From Ooceraea biroi (taxonomy: Eukaryota > Arthropoda > Insecta > Hymenoptera > Formicidae): a stretch of 64,000 nt of DNA. Position numbers and translations under genes: made by a program. This document shows positions 28,425 through 39,772 of this stretch, piece after piece (positions within the stretch are counted from its first letter, which is position 1; each line of letters starts with the position of its first letter). The notes under the pieces are model-generated. The model saw only the letters and a list, made by a program, of their open reading frames with translations. It did no database searches and had not been told where the DNA came from. The stretch is from positions 24,212,497 to 24,276,496 of the forward strand of contig NC_039506.1 in assembly GCF_003672135.1 (NCBI RefSeq), in the 5' to 3' direction.

Positions 28425-29482
28425 TGGGGAGAAAAAGGGGGACCAGTCTTCCACAAGAACGAATAACTCGCGAGTTTACGATTGCGCACGAAAATGCAAG
28501 AAAATCTTATTTTCCGACGGGAGCGTTGTCGGGAGAGTACATCGACCGACGATTGCTCAGCTATAAGTATTCGTCGAGCAAAAGCTCGCGCTTCTCGCTC
28601 GTACTTCACCGCGTACCGCTTCGTTTTGCGTCTCCGGGCGTACTAGTCGATTGCATCAAAATCACTTGGCGATCTTCCAGGAGCAGTGGACGGACACGTA
28701 GCAGTGATTCGCGAACGCGCGATTCGCATCTGTCGTCGAGCAAATTGCGCGAGGACCATTCGCGTTCATTCGCATGGACTCGAACGGACTCGTAATTGCT
28801 GAACCATCGCCGTTTACTCAGGTCGCTTGTCGTAGCGGGGTCCGCGATTAAGGTCACGCTCCTGCACGTGGAGAGACCTACATGTGGAAGCAATTATCCG
28901 AGACGCAGGGGAGGAACCGAAGCCCCAAGTTAATATTTATGGCTCGTGAAGAGCCATTCAACGCGACGCGACTCGCTGCACCCACGCACACGGCTCAAGC
29001 CTGGCCTCGTTTAAGCGATCCCAGCACAATGAGGATCAGATACGCGCTCGTAATGAGGGATCAAGCGGCGCGGCGATATCATCGACCTAATACCCGAATA
29101 CTCCGCTCTCACCGTTGATCTTAATTACACAACGGCAATAAAGAAGCACGTAGCCCTTCCCCACCTCCCTCACCCTTCACGCGAGCGTGCTCGGGGTACT
29201 TTGTACGTACTTAAGACCGGCAAGATGTGAACGTCAGCGGTACCGGCGACTTAATCGCGAGTGGCCGGCCGTGCCGCGCGTGTGCACGAGAGGAGCGCGG
29301 TCCGATCTGCGCGGGAAAGCGTGGCCGACAGTGTTAATTTCAGATGCTAGATACGGCCGGGACGCAAATGCAAATGAGTCTCACGCGATAGCGCAACAAC
29401 TTGGAAGGTGAGCGCCGGTGGTGCACATGCAAGCCCGCTCGAATCCGCTCGGAGTGCTGACTATCGGGCTACAATACCGTAC

Positions 29483-29505
29483 TTTCTTTCTCTCTCTCTC
29501 TTTTT
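29483..29505. repeat. (CT)n microsatellite
   Basis: Short pyrimidine CT run. Confidence 0.8.
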
Positions 29506-32500
29506 CGGCACACGACCTCTCCTCCTCTTTCTCTTTCACATACAATTATCACGTTACCAGATGCTGCGCACGGTAGTCAAAATAACGAAGCGTCGATATT
29601 ATGCCGGGACGCGAACGATCATTATTCCGAGTTACGCGCTCGCGAGCTCGCGGGTGCGATGCTTTACAATGCTTTACAACGTTGAATAAACATCACGTTG
29701 CATTAACGTCGGCCGTGAGTTTTTGTATCACGTGGTCCACTTGCTTTTAGTACCGACGGTGAATTTCCCCCGACAAGCGCAGCAAGGAACAAAAATCAAG
29801 CGCCGGGGTATAATAAAGTCATAATTCGTCTTTACAGCCGCGCTTCGTATTTTTAGGGGCGGACTGGAAGGCAGCTCACCCGCTCGCGCGCGCACGATTT
29901 AACGGGCAATCGCGCGAATATTTATGTCAGCGCGGTTCTTATTAATTGCTGTTGTTTGCGGGGCGCTCGCGTGCGGAATTTACAGCGCGATGTCGCGCAG
30001 ACGAACGAAAATCGAGGATGCAGGTAATGACGTTAGGAAGCGAGCGGGCAGAAGCTGGTAACGATTAAGAGGGCACTCATGCATTTTTCAGCTTGGTCCT
30101 GGCGATTAATCAGGCCCGCTCTTCTCCTTTTTCATCCCCTGACTTTATTTCACACTCGTACGCGCGCTTTTCTTACATCCGCGTTAACTCTCTCTCTCGT
30201 CGCAACCCTCCGCCTCGATTGACCCGTAAATCAGTAGCACACGCGTTCGTTGTAAGAAAGGAGACTGTTAACGTATTAATATGTATTTAGGTTGTTTAAT
30301 CGGATATCGATCATTTTAATGTACGCGCCAAACTATTCGCTAATATGTATATGTAAACACACGTTTGGCGGCGTGCGTGTTCCGTATGATTCGGCCTTTT
30401 GTATTGTCGAGCCACGTAGCAAGTCAGTCTGTGACGATCTGTCCTACATGAAAGACTATATAATATACACAGAGCTATCCAGTCATAAAGTATTTTCTAT
30501 TATTTATTGTGTGTGACTTCACTTGTAACAAACACCATCTCATCTGCGCATCATCCCTTTTGACATCCAAGCCGGAGTAACACGCTGCCACGCAGAGTTC
30601 ATCAAGCCCGCATAGCATTTCACCGGAGTCACCGGATTGCGCATATTTCATATAACAGAGACCACAACGTTTCCATTCGACTTGTCCGCGCTCGCCCGAT
30701 AATCGCGAGCGATTTTTACATTGTCTCGCGAGTCCTCAGTTAATTTCGGCTGGCGAAAACACAAATTCCTGATTAGATGGATGCGGGATACGTGCTCGGG
30801 ATCCGGGACCAATGTTTGCACGTAACGGCGAGGGTTGACAGCGGCCGCGACGATGCAATCCGGGAGACCCGACAACGGGGTGGCAAGCGGAGGTCTACAG
30901 AGATTCGCCGTGCAATTTATTATTAATTTACGAGCACGCGTCGGGGTTTGTTTAACACGCCGTGTTAAATCGCGGGGAATATTCATGACGTCACGAGAAA
31001 ATCGTGATATCGGGGGGTGCGAGGCTCTGCTCTTTTTTTTCTCTCTGCCTCGTGGGGATCCTCGCGGCCAACGTCGTCGCTTCCGCGACTCGTCTTCCCC
31101 GCCCCATCCCCCTGCGTCGAGCTGCGCTGCAACACCGCGCGCTGAATGCGCCGACTGCAAGAGGATTTATGTAAACCGCCTGCTGGGGCGGAAAATTGCG
31201 ATAGGCTAAAAATTGATGGAATTTCGCGCGCGGGAGCCTACCTATGTATACACGTATATCCCCCGTCGAGAGGGGGCTATAGGGGGAGGTGCAGGGGAGG
31301 TACCGAAAATGAAAAACAAGAGGACGCGTCGGCAAGTGGTCACCGACGCACTTGCAAATCATCCGGCTGAGGAATAAATCGCTGGGTTGGTGTATACAAA
31401 AGGGATACGCATGTGTATATGCGTGAGTCTATTTGTGCATGCGATCTCTGCTTTTTTATTTCGTTTTGCTCTTTTTATAATCCGGCCGATAAGGCCGATT
31501 GGACCGTCGTGGACGGTGGCCCGCGGAAAAATATTAACGCGTAAATTATTCAGCTGCCGGCGGATTTCACCGAGCGCGAGCAATCCGTCCGGACTGATTT
31601 ACGGTATTCTTCTTTCCCGTCCGCGAATCCCTCGTCTCGGGTCTTTACGCAATTTACCATTTTCCTTCGAAAACTACTCCTGCCGCTCCCACCCCTCTCC
31701 TCGCCATCCGGCTATCTGCGCGGTTTAATTAAACGGATATTCCCGTCTTGTCAATCACAGGTGCGAGTAGCACGCGCAAAGCCGTTTCGCGTGTCGAAAT
31801 CTTATCAATTGAACTCGATCAAATCTATCGACACATGCCAATATAAAACGGAAAACTCTTACTCGGTCGTGATACAACTGTTGGAGTCTTCCACTACTGT
31901 ATTGATCACTCGCAAGTTACGTACGTAACAAGAACCGTGCAAATGATGGATCGCGTCGATAATAAAACATTTTTTCTCGCAAGTGCATATAATAAGGCTT
32001 ATGATATTTCGCGATACGATATTTCGTAATGCGGGTACGCGAAATGCGAGTCGTAATGCAAATTTTCGAATTAACGGTGATAAACACGACGGGAAAACGA
32101 GACTGGCGAATCTGCATTGACAAATTGGATCTCGCGCGGGTAAAGCGCACTAAACGCACATACGGTCCCAAATAACGTACATGAGATGCGGAAATATGTC
32201 GAGAAATAGTTACACGCTATTCCCATTAAATCCCTCGTTATAATCCCTCCGCGCTACAACAATACGACACACAAACGCAAATTACATCCCGCAACGTTTC
32301 CTTTCGTCCGGTGCACATCGTCCTCGAATTCATGCATAAAAAAATAATGATCTTTGCAATCAGCTCTGTAGTCACATCTTCTTCTGAACGGTCTCTCGAG
32401 TGCATTACGCTTTGCTAAAACTCGATCAATAATACACGAAAGCGGTAGTTTCTCTTATTAAATTTTTCATGATTTTATATGAAAGTTATACGACGTGGCA

Positions 32501-32780
32501 ACTTTTACCTGAGCCAATTGTAAAAGACAATTACGAGTACAGCGAGCTAAATTAAAGCATTCCCCGAATTAAAATTTACGTCGTTAAATAAATTAAGCCA
32601 CGAATTAACGAGGCGGCTTACGGTAATTAGCGATCAGTGCCGATGAAAATGTAGCGGCGGCGCGCGCTCACATTCGGCTGGGAGTCAGCGAATTACAGCG
32701 CTCTTTACATCTATAAATAATCGATACGATAATCATCGCCTCCCCTCGCGACGGCGGGCGCGCCGCATAAATGCGCTTTA

Positions 32781-32810
32781 TTTTCATGGGGCGCGCATCG
32801 CCCATGAATT
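32781..32810. promoter_or_regulatory. inverted repeat in conserved-looking block
   Basis: TTCATGGG and CCCATGAA form 8-bp inverted arms around a 10-bp GC-rich spacer. It lies in a block rich in TTAATTA and CATAAA words. It could be a paired factor-binding site or a small hairpin; I cannot decide which. Confidence 0.3.
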
Positions 32811-35689
32811 ATCGGCCGAAACTCTTAATTAAACAGTGAAAGCGCCATTTGAGCGTTTTGCTCGACGAACTCGCTTGTCCAATCGCTCGCTCACTCTTCT
32901 AAGCGTTTATACGCACCCAACCTATGACATCGATTCTTTTGTTTTTTTTCTTTCTGCAGCGTAGCAGAATTAAATTCGTCGACCATTAAGCGATTAAAAT
33001 GAAGCGAGCGAGCTCACGCGATCGGTTTGCGAACACATTCTCCGAATAAATTCTCGGACGCGCCGTTTTGATTCATAATGCTCGACTGCGTCTGATCATT
33101 ACGGAGAGAATGCACTTAATTAGCGATTTTAAGCGAGACTCCTGGTCAACCGTTGACCGAAGGGAACCGTCTGGCACGTGGGGTTACTCTCACGAATGTT
33201 ACATTAATACAGAATGACAGAAGACAGAATACAGAGTGAGAGTGAGAGGGACCAGAATACAGAGATATTCTAGTTGGATATGGAAATAATTGGCTCCACA
33301 GGTCCGCTCGTAGCTTCAGACTCCGCTTCTCTAACTCGTCGCAGACAGGAATCAATGCACACAAATGATACGCGCGTTTGTATTTCTCCTGATTAACTTA
33401 ATTAACTGGGTTCTCCGGTATTGTATTGTCTTGATTGCATATCTTGATTGAAAAGATCGAGACGGGGGGCTTTGCGATCTTACAATTCGCACGCAGTTCC
33501 CAGCAGAGTCTGATGATTAAAACTGAAGCGTCGGGATCTCTGCAATCTCTCAGGTTTGCCTTGAGCGAGGTCAGAGAATCATTAGGTCCCGATTGCAATG
33601 CACGAAGTCTCTGCGCTTTACATCAGCTCGGATTTGCCCGGGGCAAAGTTCCTCTACGCAGAGATGGATTCGCGGAGACGCGTGCGACATAACGCGTATC
33701 TGTACGTTCATGTACTGCACAATACTTGGTTCATGTTTCAGCCGACCAGTCGACTCGTGGCTTCTCATTAACGAGGGATAACAAGTCCGGCACTCTCCTC
33801 CTCGGGTCCGCACCATGACCGGCGCAATTAAATATCTTGGTTCGGGTCAGTCACCTGAGCTACGAAATGTCAAACTCGGAGTCCGCGCTGCAAGCTGACA
33901 CGCGAGCGACTAGTCCGCTCTCGCAAATTCCATATTCCATATTTCGCCGAAGATCAAAGCCCGTCGCCTGCCCTGCGAATCGACTCGCTTATATCCCATA
34001 CCGCGGCAAATGACAAAGGTCCATTTCCCGAACGAGCCCGTCTACCCCGTTCATCCTCGCGAACGATTGATATAATATTGTGTTCGTGCACGCTCTGTAC
34101 GCTCGCTTCCTCGTCGGCCATCGTCGAGTTGCGTTGCGCAACTCTCAATCTCTTTCGCGCATATGTACACGCGTGTATAAACGAATGAAATGCACTGTCC
34201 GATGACGCGAATGTCCGAAGAGCGGGCGAGTGTCGAATGCATTTTAGCGGAGCGTAAAGAGATCGAGGAATAAATAATGTTTGATCGAAAACGCGTTACT
34301 TGCGCTTTGACTTCGCTGCTGCTGATCGTCGCAAAGACAAATGAATCCCGCAAAAGTCGGGCGCTCTTCCACCCTGTTTTTCCACCCCTCGAACGTTTCG
34401 AAAACTCACGAATCGCTCTCGCGAAATTAAACTTGGCCTCGCAAAGAGCAGTGTACCCTTGATTGAGTACACTGCCAGGGGCAAATTACGCAGTCTCGAG
34501 TTGAGTTATAAGCGAATTGTTTAACATTCCCGGCTGAAGCTACGTGTTAAGGCTGCAGCGCGTTCCGGGCGTGCCGAGTTTTCGTTTGCGCGCTAAATCG
34601 TGCGTTTGATTAAAGACAAGGTTTAATGAAGCATCCAGACACGGTCCCGGGTAATGGCAGTTTTATAATGCCACGTAAATTAAGGGTAACGCGCTGGCCT
34701 GGGGCAATCTAAAACGTCTTTAAAACCGGATTTAAGACACCACATTGTATCTCCGCCGTCATTGCGTGAGTCGAAAACGGAACGGCACCGGCGCGAATAA
34801 ATGTGAACCAAATATTAAGTGAGACCGTTCTATCGTTCTATGGGTTTCACGTAACGACAGGCAAACCGACTCGCAGAGAACGGCAGAAAGAGAGAGAAAA
34901 ATTAATGTAACAAATATCGTATCAACACGCGCGTCGTAATTTGCAAGTTACGGGACATTTCTCCTATTTCTTAAAACATCGCTTGATAAACCTGGCGCGT
35001 ATAGTCTTTTCTCTCCGGAATTCTCTCATTCGCAAAAGTATGTACGGTTTAAACGAGGCGAGCACTTAGGTTTTCGTCTGCTTTGCGCGGACAGTTAAGG
35101 GTTAAAGGCCCGGCTATACATGTGCGACTTAAATGTTCGCTTTTCCTTAAAAGCACGAGTATCCTTGATGACTCGTGAGAGCGGAACTCGCAGATAGACA
35201 CAAAAAGACCTTCGGCCGAGAGGAGAGAAAGAGCAGGAGCAAGAGAGCCGACAAGAGGCGAGATGAGGGTCCTGCTTGGTAAGCGAAGGAAGAAACAAGG
35301 TGGCGGCCCGCCGGGCTAATTAATCCACTTTTTACATCCGGCCGGACCACGGCGCGGCTCGCTCTCTGTGAGACGACTTCTCGAGCACCGTGTTCATTTC
35401 GACGAGCAGGAGGCGAGTGTGCCGAGAGTACGCGCGAGAACTCGCCGCGTACGAAATTTCCGTCGCGGTATCGCTTTACGTTTACCGTACGTGTTTTCGC
35501 CGTAATCGGTTCGCGAACCGGCGTGAATTTCGGGCTCGACGCAGGGGTGCGTTCGATTTCGATGACGAAGCGATTCCAGGCAACGCCGACAACGTGCTTT
35601 ATCGCACATCTTGAGTGCCTGCGCGCGAATCTCTCGAGGCGGGAACTGAATGGTGGCAACGATCGGAGAGAGACGGAGAGAAGATCGGG

Positions 35690-35717
35690 GAGAGAGAGAG
35701 AGAGAGAGTGTGTGTGA
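35690..35717. repeat. (GA)n(GT)n microsatellite
   Basis: A GA run passes directly into a GT run. Confidence 0.9.
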
Positions 35718-37080
35718 GGGAGCAATGCGACTCTGGATCTTTGTTCTTCCGAGTTTCCTACCCAGTACGAGTTCTTATCGCAATTGCTACCATCTCCTTT
35801 AGCTACCGTCTTAATCCCTTCCGATAGAGCGTAAAGTCTACGTGTTTCGTAAAGAGCAAATCCTCGAAAGGGGAGTAAGTAAAGAATCTAACGGTTTCCG
35901 CAATCGGTATTGAGATACGTTTACTACGCTGCTACGTTCCGAACGATCGCGATATGGATTATTATATGGTGGAAGCGATTATAGAAAGGACAGAAACTGC
36001 GCCATCAGTTCAATTTTTTTCGCGCGAGTCTCGCGCTCTCGGTGCACTCTCGACCAAAGTGCCGCGTTTCTTTGCGTTAAAACGATAATTTGTGCACTCT
36101 TGATTCTCTTTTTGACTCTCGCACACCTGATTAACGCAGATGCCACGTTGCATCCGTCGGCAAAAACAATGCATCTTCGCTGCGGGAGCGACTTTCGGCG
36201 AGCCAAAAAAGAAACGCGGACGAAGGTGTGCATCGCGCGGGAGGAAGAGAATGCAGAGAAGAAGGAGGAGGATATAAATAAAATACAAGAGCCGGAGAGA
36301 CAGCTGCAATGCGACGTGCACCTGCAACCGCGATACAACCGAGAGCTAGGTGCACATGGGAGTTTTTCGTGGTGGTCCATTGGTGATGCACGACGGAAGT
36401 CGAGAGGCACGCAACTTGAGTAGTACTCTTTAAGTAATTGCGGCGCAGTGTGTTGTCGCTACGTGCTGGCGACACGTAATTTTTAATTAACAATCATATT
36501 CTCCACTTTATCGTCTGACGTAGCAGTGTCCTCTGATACCGATACAAAAAGACAAAGTCGTAGACTTTGGTCCACCTATAGACGCGCGGACTTTCCCGTT
36601 CACCTTTGCCGCTTCTTTCGATTCGACGGACGATTTTACTGAACGTAACGAGGAATCTCGGGGTTAGATTCGCGTTCTTTCGGTTGACGCACAACAACGA
36701 CATTCCGAATAATCTAAATTATATGCGAGGCTGCTCGCGAGGCCGCTTAACGCGCCCGAGAGCGAAAGGGGTCGGAAGTTTGCCTGTCCTTAGACGTGTA
36801 CGGGAATCGCGTTCTCCCTGCTTGCCTGTTTGACTTTCCATTTTCCACTCGAGTCGGCTCTTTCCGTAGTCAGTAAGCGAAAAGTGGAGATAAACACAAT
36901 GGCACACAGACCCTCCATCCCCCTCCTGCTCCCTCCCACAACGCCAAATAGAAATTCTTCGTAAAATAGATCCGCCCTACGTGCGTTGCGGCACGAGATG
37001 GAAATTTATCCCTTTAGCTTGAACTTTCAGCGACGCGTCACGCGCACTTGCCGCGGCGCTTGCCCCGGCGATGCCATGTA

Positions 37081-38097
37081 TTTCTTTTTCGTCAAATTTC
37101 TTGCCAGATACACGAGGTACCGTGACTATTATTAGAGTGAATAATGTGTAACTCATTTTAATTTCATGTAAAATTAAGGTATATTCATGTTATTACCATG
37201 AATAATTAATTTTCTAATTATACGTAAAGGAAAAATACAATATTTTCTAATTATACTTAAAGAAAGAATACTGTTGATTCTATTTAGAATGTAAGCGACG
37301 AATCACCTTGTTTTGATACATATCTACCCGCTCCTAACGAATCCACTACCGAATAGTGTCGTTCGAACCTCGTTAGCGACAGCAACTCAAGAAACCACCA
37401 GTATAATTCTTATTTCATTATCTTTGATTGCGAGTGACCAGAATTTGTAATTCAGCTATAATATATCGACTCGTTGTGCGAATTAACTTGACGATGCACT
37501 CAACTGTAAACTGTGTTTAAATTAAATAATTGTGTAACCAGTGAATTTCATCCAACAAATACAATATTAGTAAAAAAAGGAACTTTACTCAACTTGCTTC
37601 AACTAATAATCAAATAATTTATATCTGTGATTAATGTACACGACGCTGCTAACGTAAAAAGTAATAAAGGAAAAAGTAAGGAATAGCGAATCAGCCTACT
37701 GAAAGTTTCAAAATCTATAATTACGTGCAATTCTATAATTACGTGTATCATTTGACGTCTCGAGACTCGCATATTTGTCGTTGAGAACACAGTTCACTAA
37801 ACAACCTTCACAAGAAAATAAAAGATATCTTCTTCCAACTTGTTGGTCTGAATAAAGATTTTTTAAGCCATTCAACGGACGACGTGAAGGCTATTACATT
37901 GCATAAGAAAACAACAAGAAACATTATAAGACAAAAATATATAATCTTTCACATATTGGCATTGCAAAACTGCAAGCGTCACAGATTTATGCGCATGTAT
38001 TTTAATACCATAGTAATGTTTTGCATGTAACTGACGACGTATTTTTCTTCATCTTCCTTTGAACGATAAATTAACTCGTCTGACGACTACAGTACCT
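37081..38097. other. AT-rich left flank of the takeout array
   Basis: From about 37,080 the sequence becomes AT-rich. Around 37,830-37,880 it resembles the intergenic sequence that recurs downstream of the array genes (for example near 42,560-42,620 and 51,340-51,390): an 'AACTTGTTG' word followed by 'CTGAATAAAGATT'-type sequence. This implies that the duplicated unit once extended to here. No exon was found. Confidence 0.5.
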
Positions 38098-38099
38098 GC

Positions 38100-38315
38100 C
38101 AAAAGTATAACACCTTTTTGTGATTCTTGATCATAACTTTTGTCAGACAATTGAATAAGTAATACTCAAACGTATACAATACATAACTGACAGATTATGT
38201 GCATGATATGAGGTTACATATCACGATTTTCGATCATTTATTGATTTGCCAAAATCGCATTTTCGCCAAGTTATGCTCAAAAAACCAAAAGGTGATATAT
38301 TTGTGGCCAGTACTG
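38100..38315. mobile_element. Tc1/mariner-type MITE
   Basis: The ends are inverted repeats beginning CAGTACCTGCCAAAAGTAT on the left and, read from the other strand, CAGTACTGGCCACAAATAT on the right. Both are flanked by TA (38,098-38,099 and 38,316-38,317). The GCCAAAAGTAT-type end is typical of Tc1-like elements. At 216 bp it cannot encode a transposase, so it is a non-autonomous copy. It lies about 140 bp before the first takeout exon remnant. Confidence 0.8.
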
Positions 38316-38397
38316 TATTTCCCACTGTTTATCTTATATCTCAAGGTGCATTAATAATACATAATACTATATGTTAAAATAGCCTTGGAGTGGAATC

Positions 38398-38405
38398 TAT
38401 ATAAG
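38398..38405 (+). promoter_or_regulatory. TATA box of remnant copy P0
   Basis: TATATAAG lies about 50 nt before the ATG at 38,454, matching the place of the TATA box in every other array copy. Confidence 0.5.
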
Positions 38406-38453
38406 ACTGATCTTGAAATAGCGTTCGGACTAATCGTAGGAACTACAGACACG

Positions 38454-38765
38454 ATGAGATTCGCATTCGCTATACTTTGTGTTATAACGTTAGTTGGATT
38501 GTGCGTAGCACAAGAACTTCGTAAGTATTGTCGAAGACTTCTTTGTACTGTTGTACGTGAACGAAATAGAGATTTTTCTTGTGAGCACTCGATAACAAAT
38601 GGACCATGAAAAACGATCTCACTAAAATAATGCAAATAAAACATTAATCATATATTCTATTTTATCCGATTTTCATTTCTGTTCACAGCTATAATTGCAT
38701 GCCACCAAATATTGATGATTGCGATGATTAAGTATAAAGCACTGCCAGTTTTGCAAATTCGTGCG
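38454..38765 (+). pseudogene. truncated takeout/JHBP-like copy (P0)
   Basis: Exon 1 (38,454-38,520) is intact: an ATG, a hydrophobic signal peptide ending in the LCVAQEL motif shared with the other copies, and a phase-1 donor (C|GTAAGT). A possible exon 2 begins after the acceptor at 38,696-38,698 and reads Ile-Ile-Ala-Cys-His-Gln, like the TCHQ start of exon 2 elsewhere, but homology stops after about 20 bases. The next sequence (38,727-38,762) matches the 3' untranslated region that follows the stop codons of A and B (ATTAAG.ATAAA.CACTG). Exons 3-5 are therefore missing, most simply by one deletion. The first exon may still be used by the neighbour A. Confidence 0.75.
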
Positions 38766-39702
38766 GCGGTAAAAATATAATCAGCATCGTAAACATATTA
38801 TACAATATGAAGAGATACTTATATTGCATAAAACACAAAATAAGATTTTAAGTCTATTATTATACTATGGAATTCTGTCTGGATTCTGTTTATTATAAAT
38901 TGAATTAAATCAAATTAAATTAAGGAGTGTCTGAAAAGATTGTAAAACAAAATCCAGCAAAAAGAACGATTTTTTTGTAGCTCGCAAGTTTCTGTTTCAA
39001 GTGTAAAACATTACTCACTAGTTCACTACGCCGTTATTTGAAGTTTCGATGATCTAATGACTTAAAACTGATCAATTTTTATCTCCGCTTCATTTTCAAG
39101 TCTTAATCATAATAATAATTCTGGAAATAGTTTTAATAATAAAATTTTAAGAATATTAAAAGTAATAATATAAAATAAGTGAAATAAATAAAATAATATA
39201 AAATTTATTACACTATGACTTTTTGACACTTATACAATGTTGACATCAGCATGTAAAATAATAACTAAATAATTAATAAAAATTAAGGGAAATAAAAAAT
39301 AGTAAAAATTTAAAACATTAAAAAATTAACCTATTAAAAATATTAAGCTTAAATTTCCAAATAGATTACTTTATAATTATACATATCATATGCTGTCTTG
39401 AATCACGTTGGATCTACGTTGGACATATGACTGAATAAACGTGAAAAAAGTAAAGGAATATTTCTTTCAACTTGTACTGAAAACACGGATTTCTATAATA
39501 AGTCATTTTAAATGTGATTATTGCAGATTATTGTTAATTTAAATGACGCATGCTTTTCATCAGAATGATAGAAAAAGATGAAGCATGTTTCTCATTATCA
39601 TCTGAGGTTACGAATATAATGACATTCGAGATTGACACTTCTATTTGTTACTTCGAAATGCATTAATATGCTTCCACAACGATAAATCTTGATATTCGAA
39701 AC
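38766..39702. other. intergenic DNA between P0 and A
   Basis: AT-rich. The part from about 39,180 onward is similar to the DNA that follows gene A, so it belongs to the tandem unit. A conserved block upstream of the TATA box (about 39,540-39,660) is shared with B. No gene seen. Confidence 0.6.
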
Positions 39703-39710
39703 TATATAAA
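39703..39710 (+). promoter_or_regulatory. TATA box of copy A
   Basis: TATATAAA followed by GGCAATC, as in B and E. It lies 63 nt before the ATG at 39,773. Confidence 0.75.
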
Positions 39711-39772
39711 GGCAATCCTCTTTCCCTCCCTCATAACGAATAGTCGCAGTATTCGCAGGAACTGTCGACAAA

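Larger units (their letters stand above)
25507..37080. other. CpG-rich non-coding DNA with conserved-looking blocks
   Basis: No gene supported. Simple repeats occur at 28,411-28,424 (GA), 29,483-29,505 (CT) and 35,690-35,717 (GA then GT). Two blocks, about 26,590-27,130 and 32,560-32,860, mix TTAATTA/AATTA and CATAAA/TTTAT words with CG-rich spacers in a way reminiscent of insect conserved non-coding DNA; this is an impression, not a measurement. An AT-richer stretch lies at about 25,970-26,420. An unbroken frame of about 170 codons without an ATG (about 35,913-36,420) has no recognisable domain. Confidence 0.5.

Noticed and set aside
35913..36420. About 170 codons open on the plus strand with a hydrophobic stretch followed by Lys/Glu-rich sequence
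   Set aside because: No ATG at the head of the hydrophobic stretch, an equally long antisense frame, and a cysteine spacing that does not fit insulin-like or other peptides I considered.
37330..37390. Possible tRNA-like or structured RNA around GGTTCGAAC on the minus strand
   Set aside because: The B-box-like word lacks the rest of the consensus and no cloverleaf with an A-box at the right distance can be drawn.
38385..38609. 74-codon frame starting before the ATG of P0
   Set aside because: The start is upstream of or at the TATA box and the frame runs through the exon 1 donor into the intron; the exon ends at 38,520.
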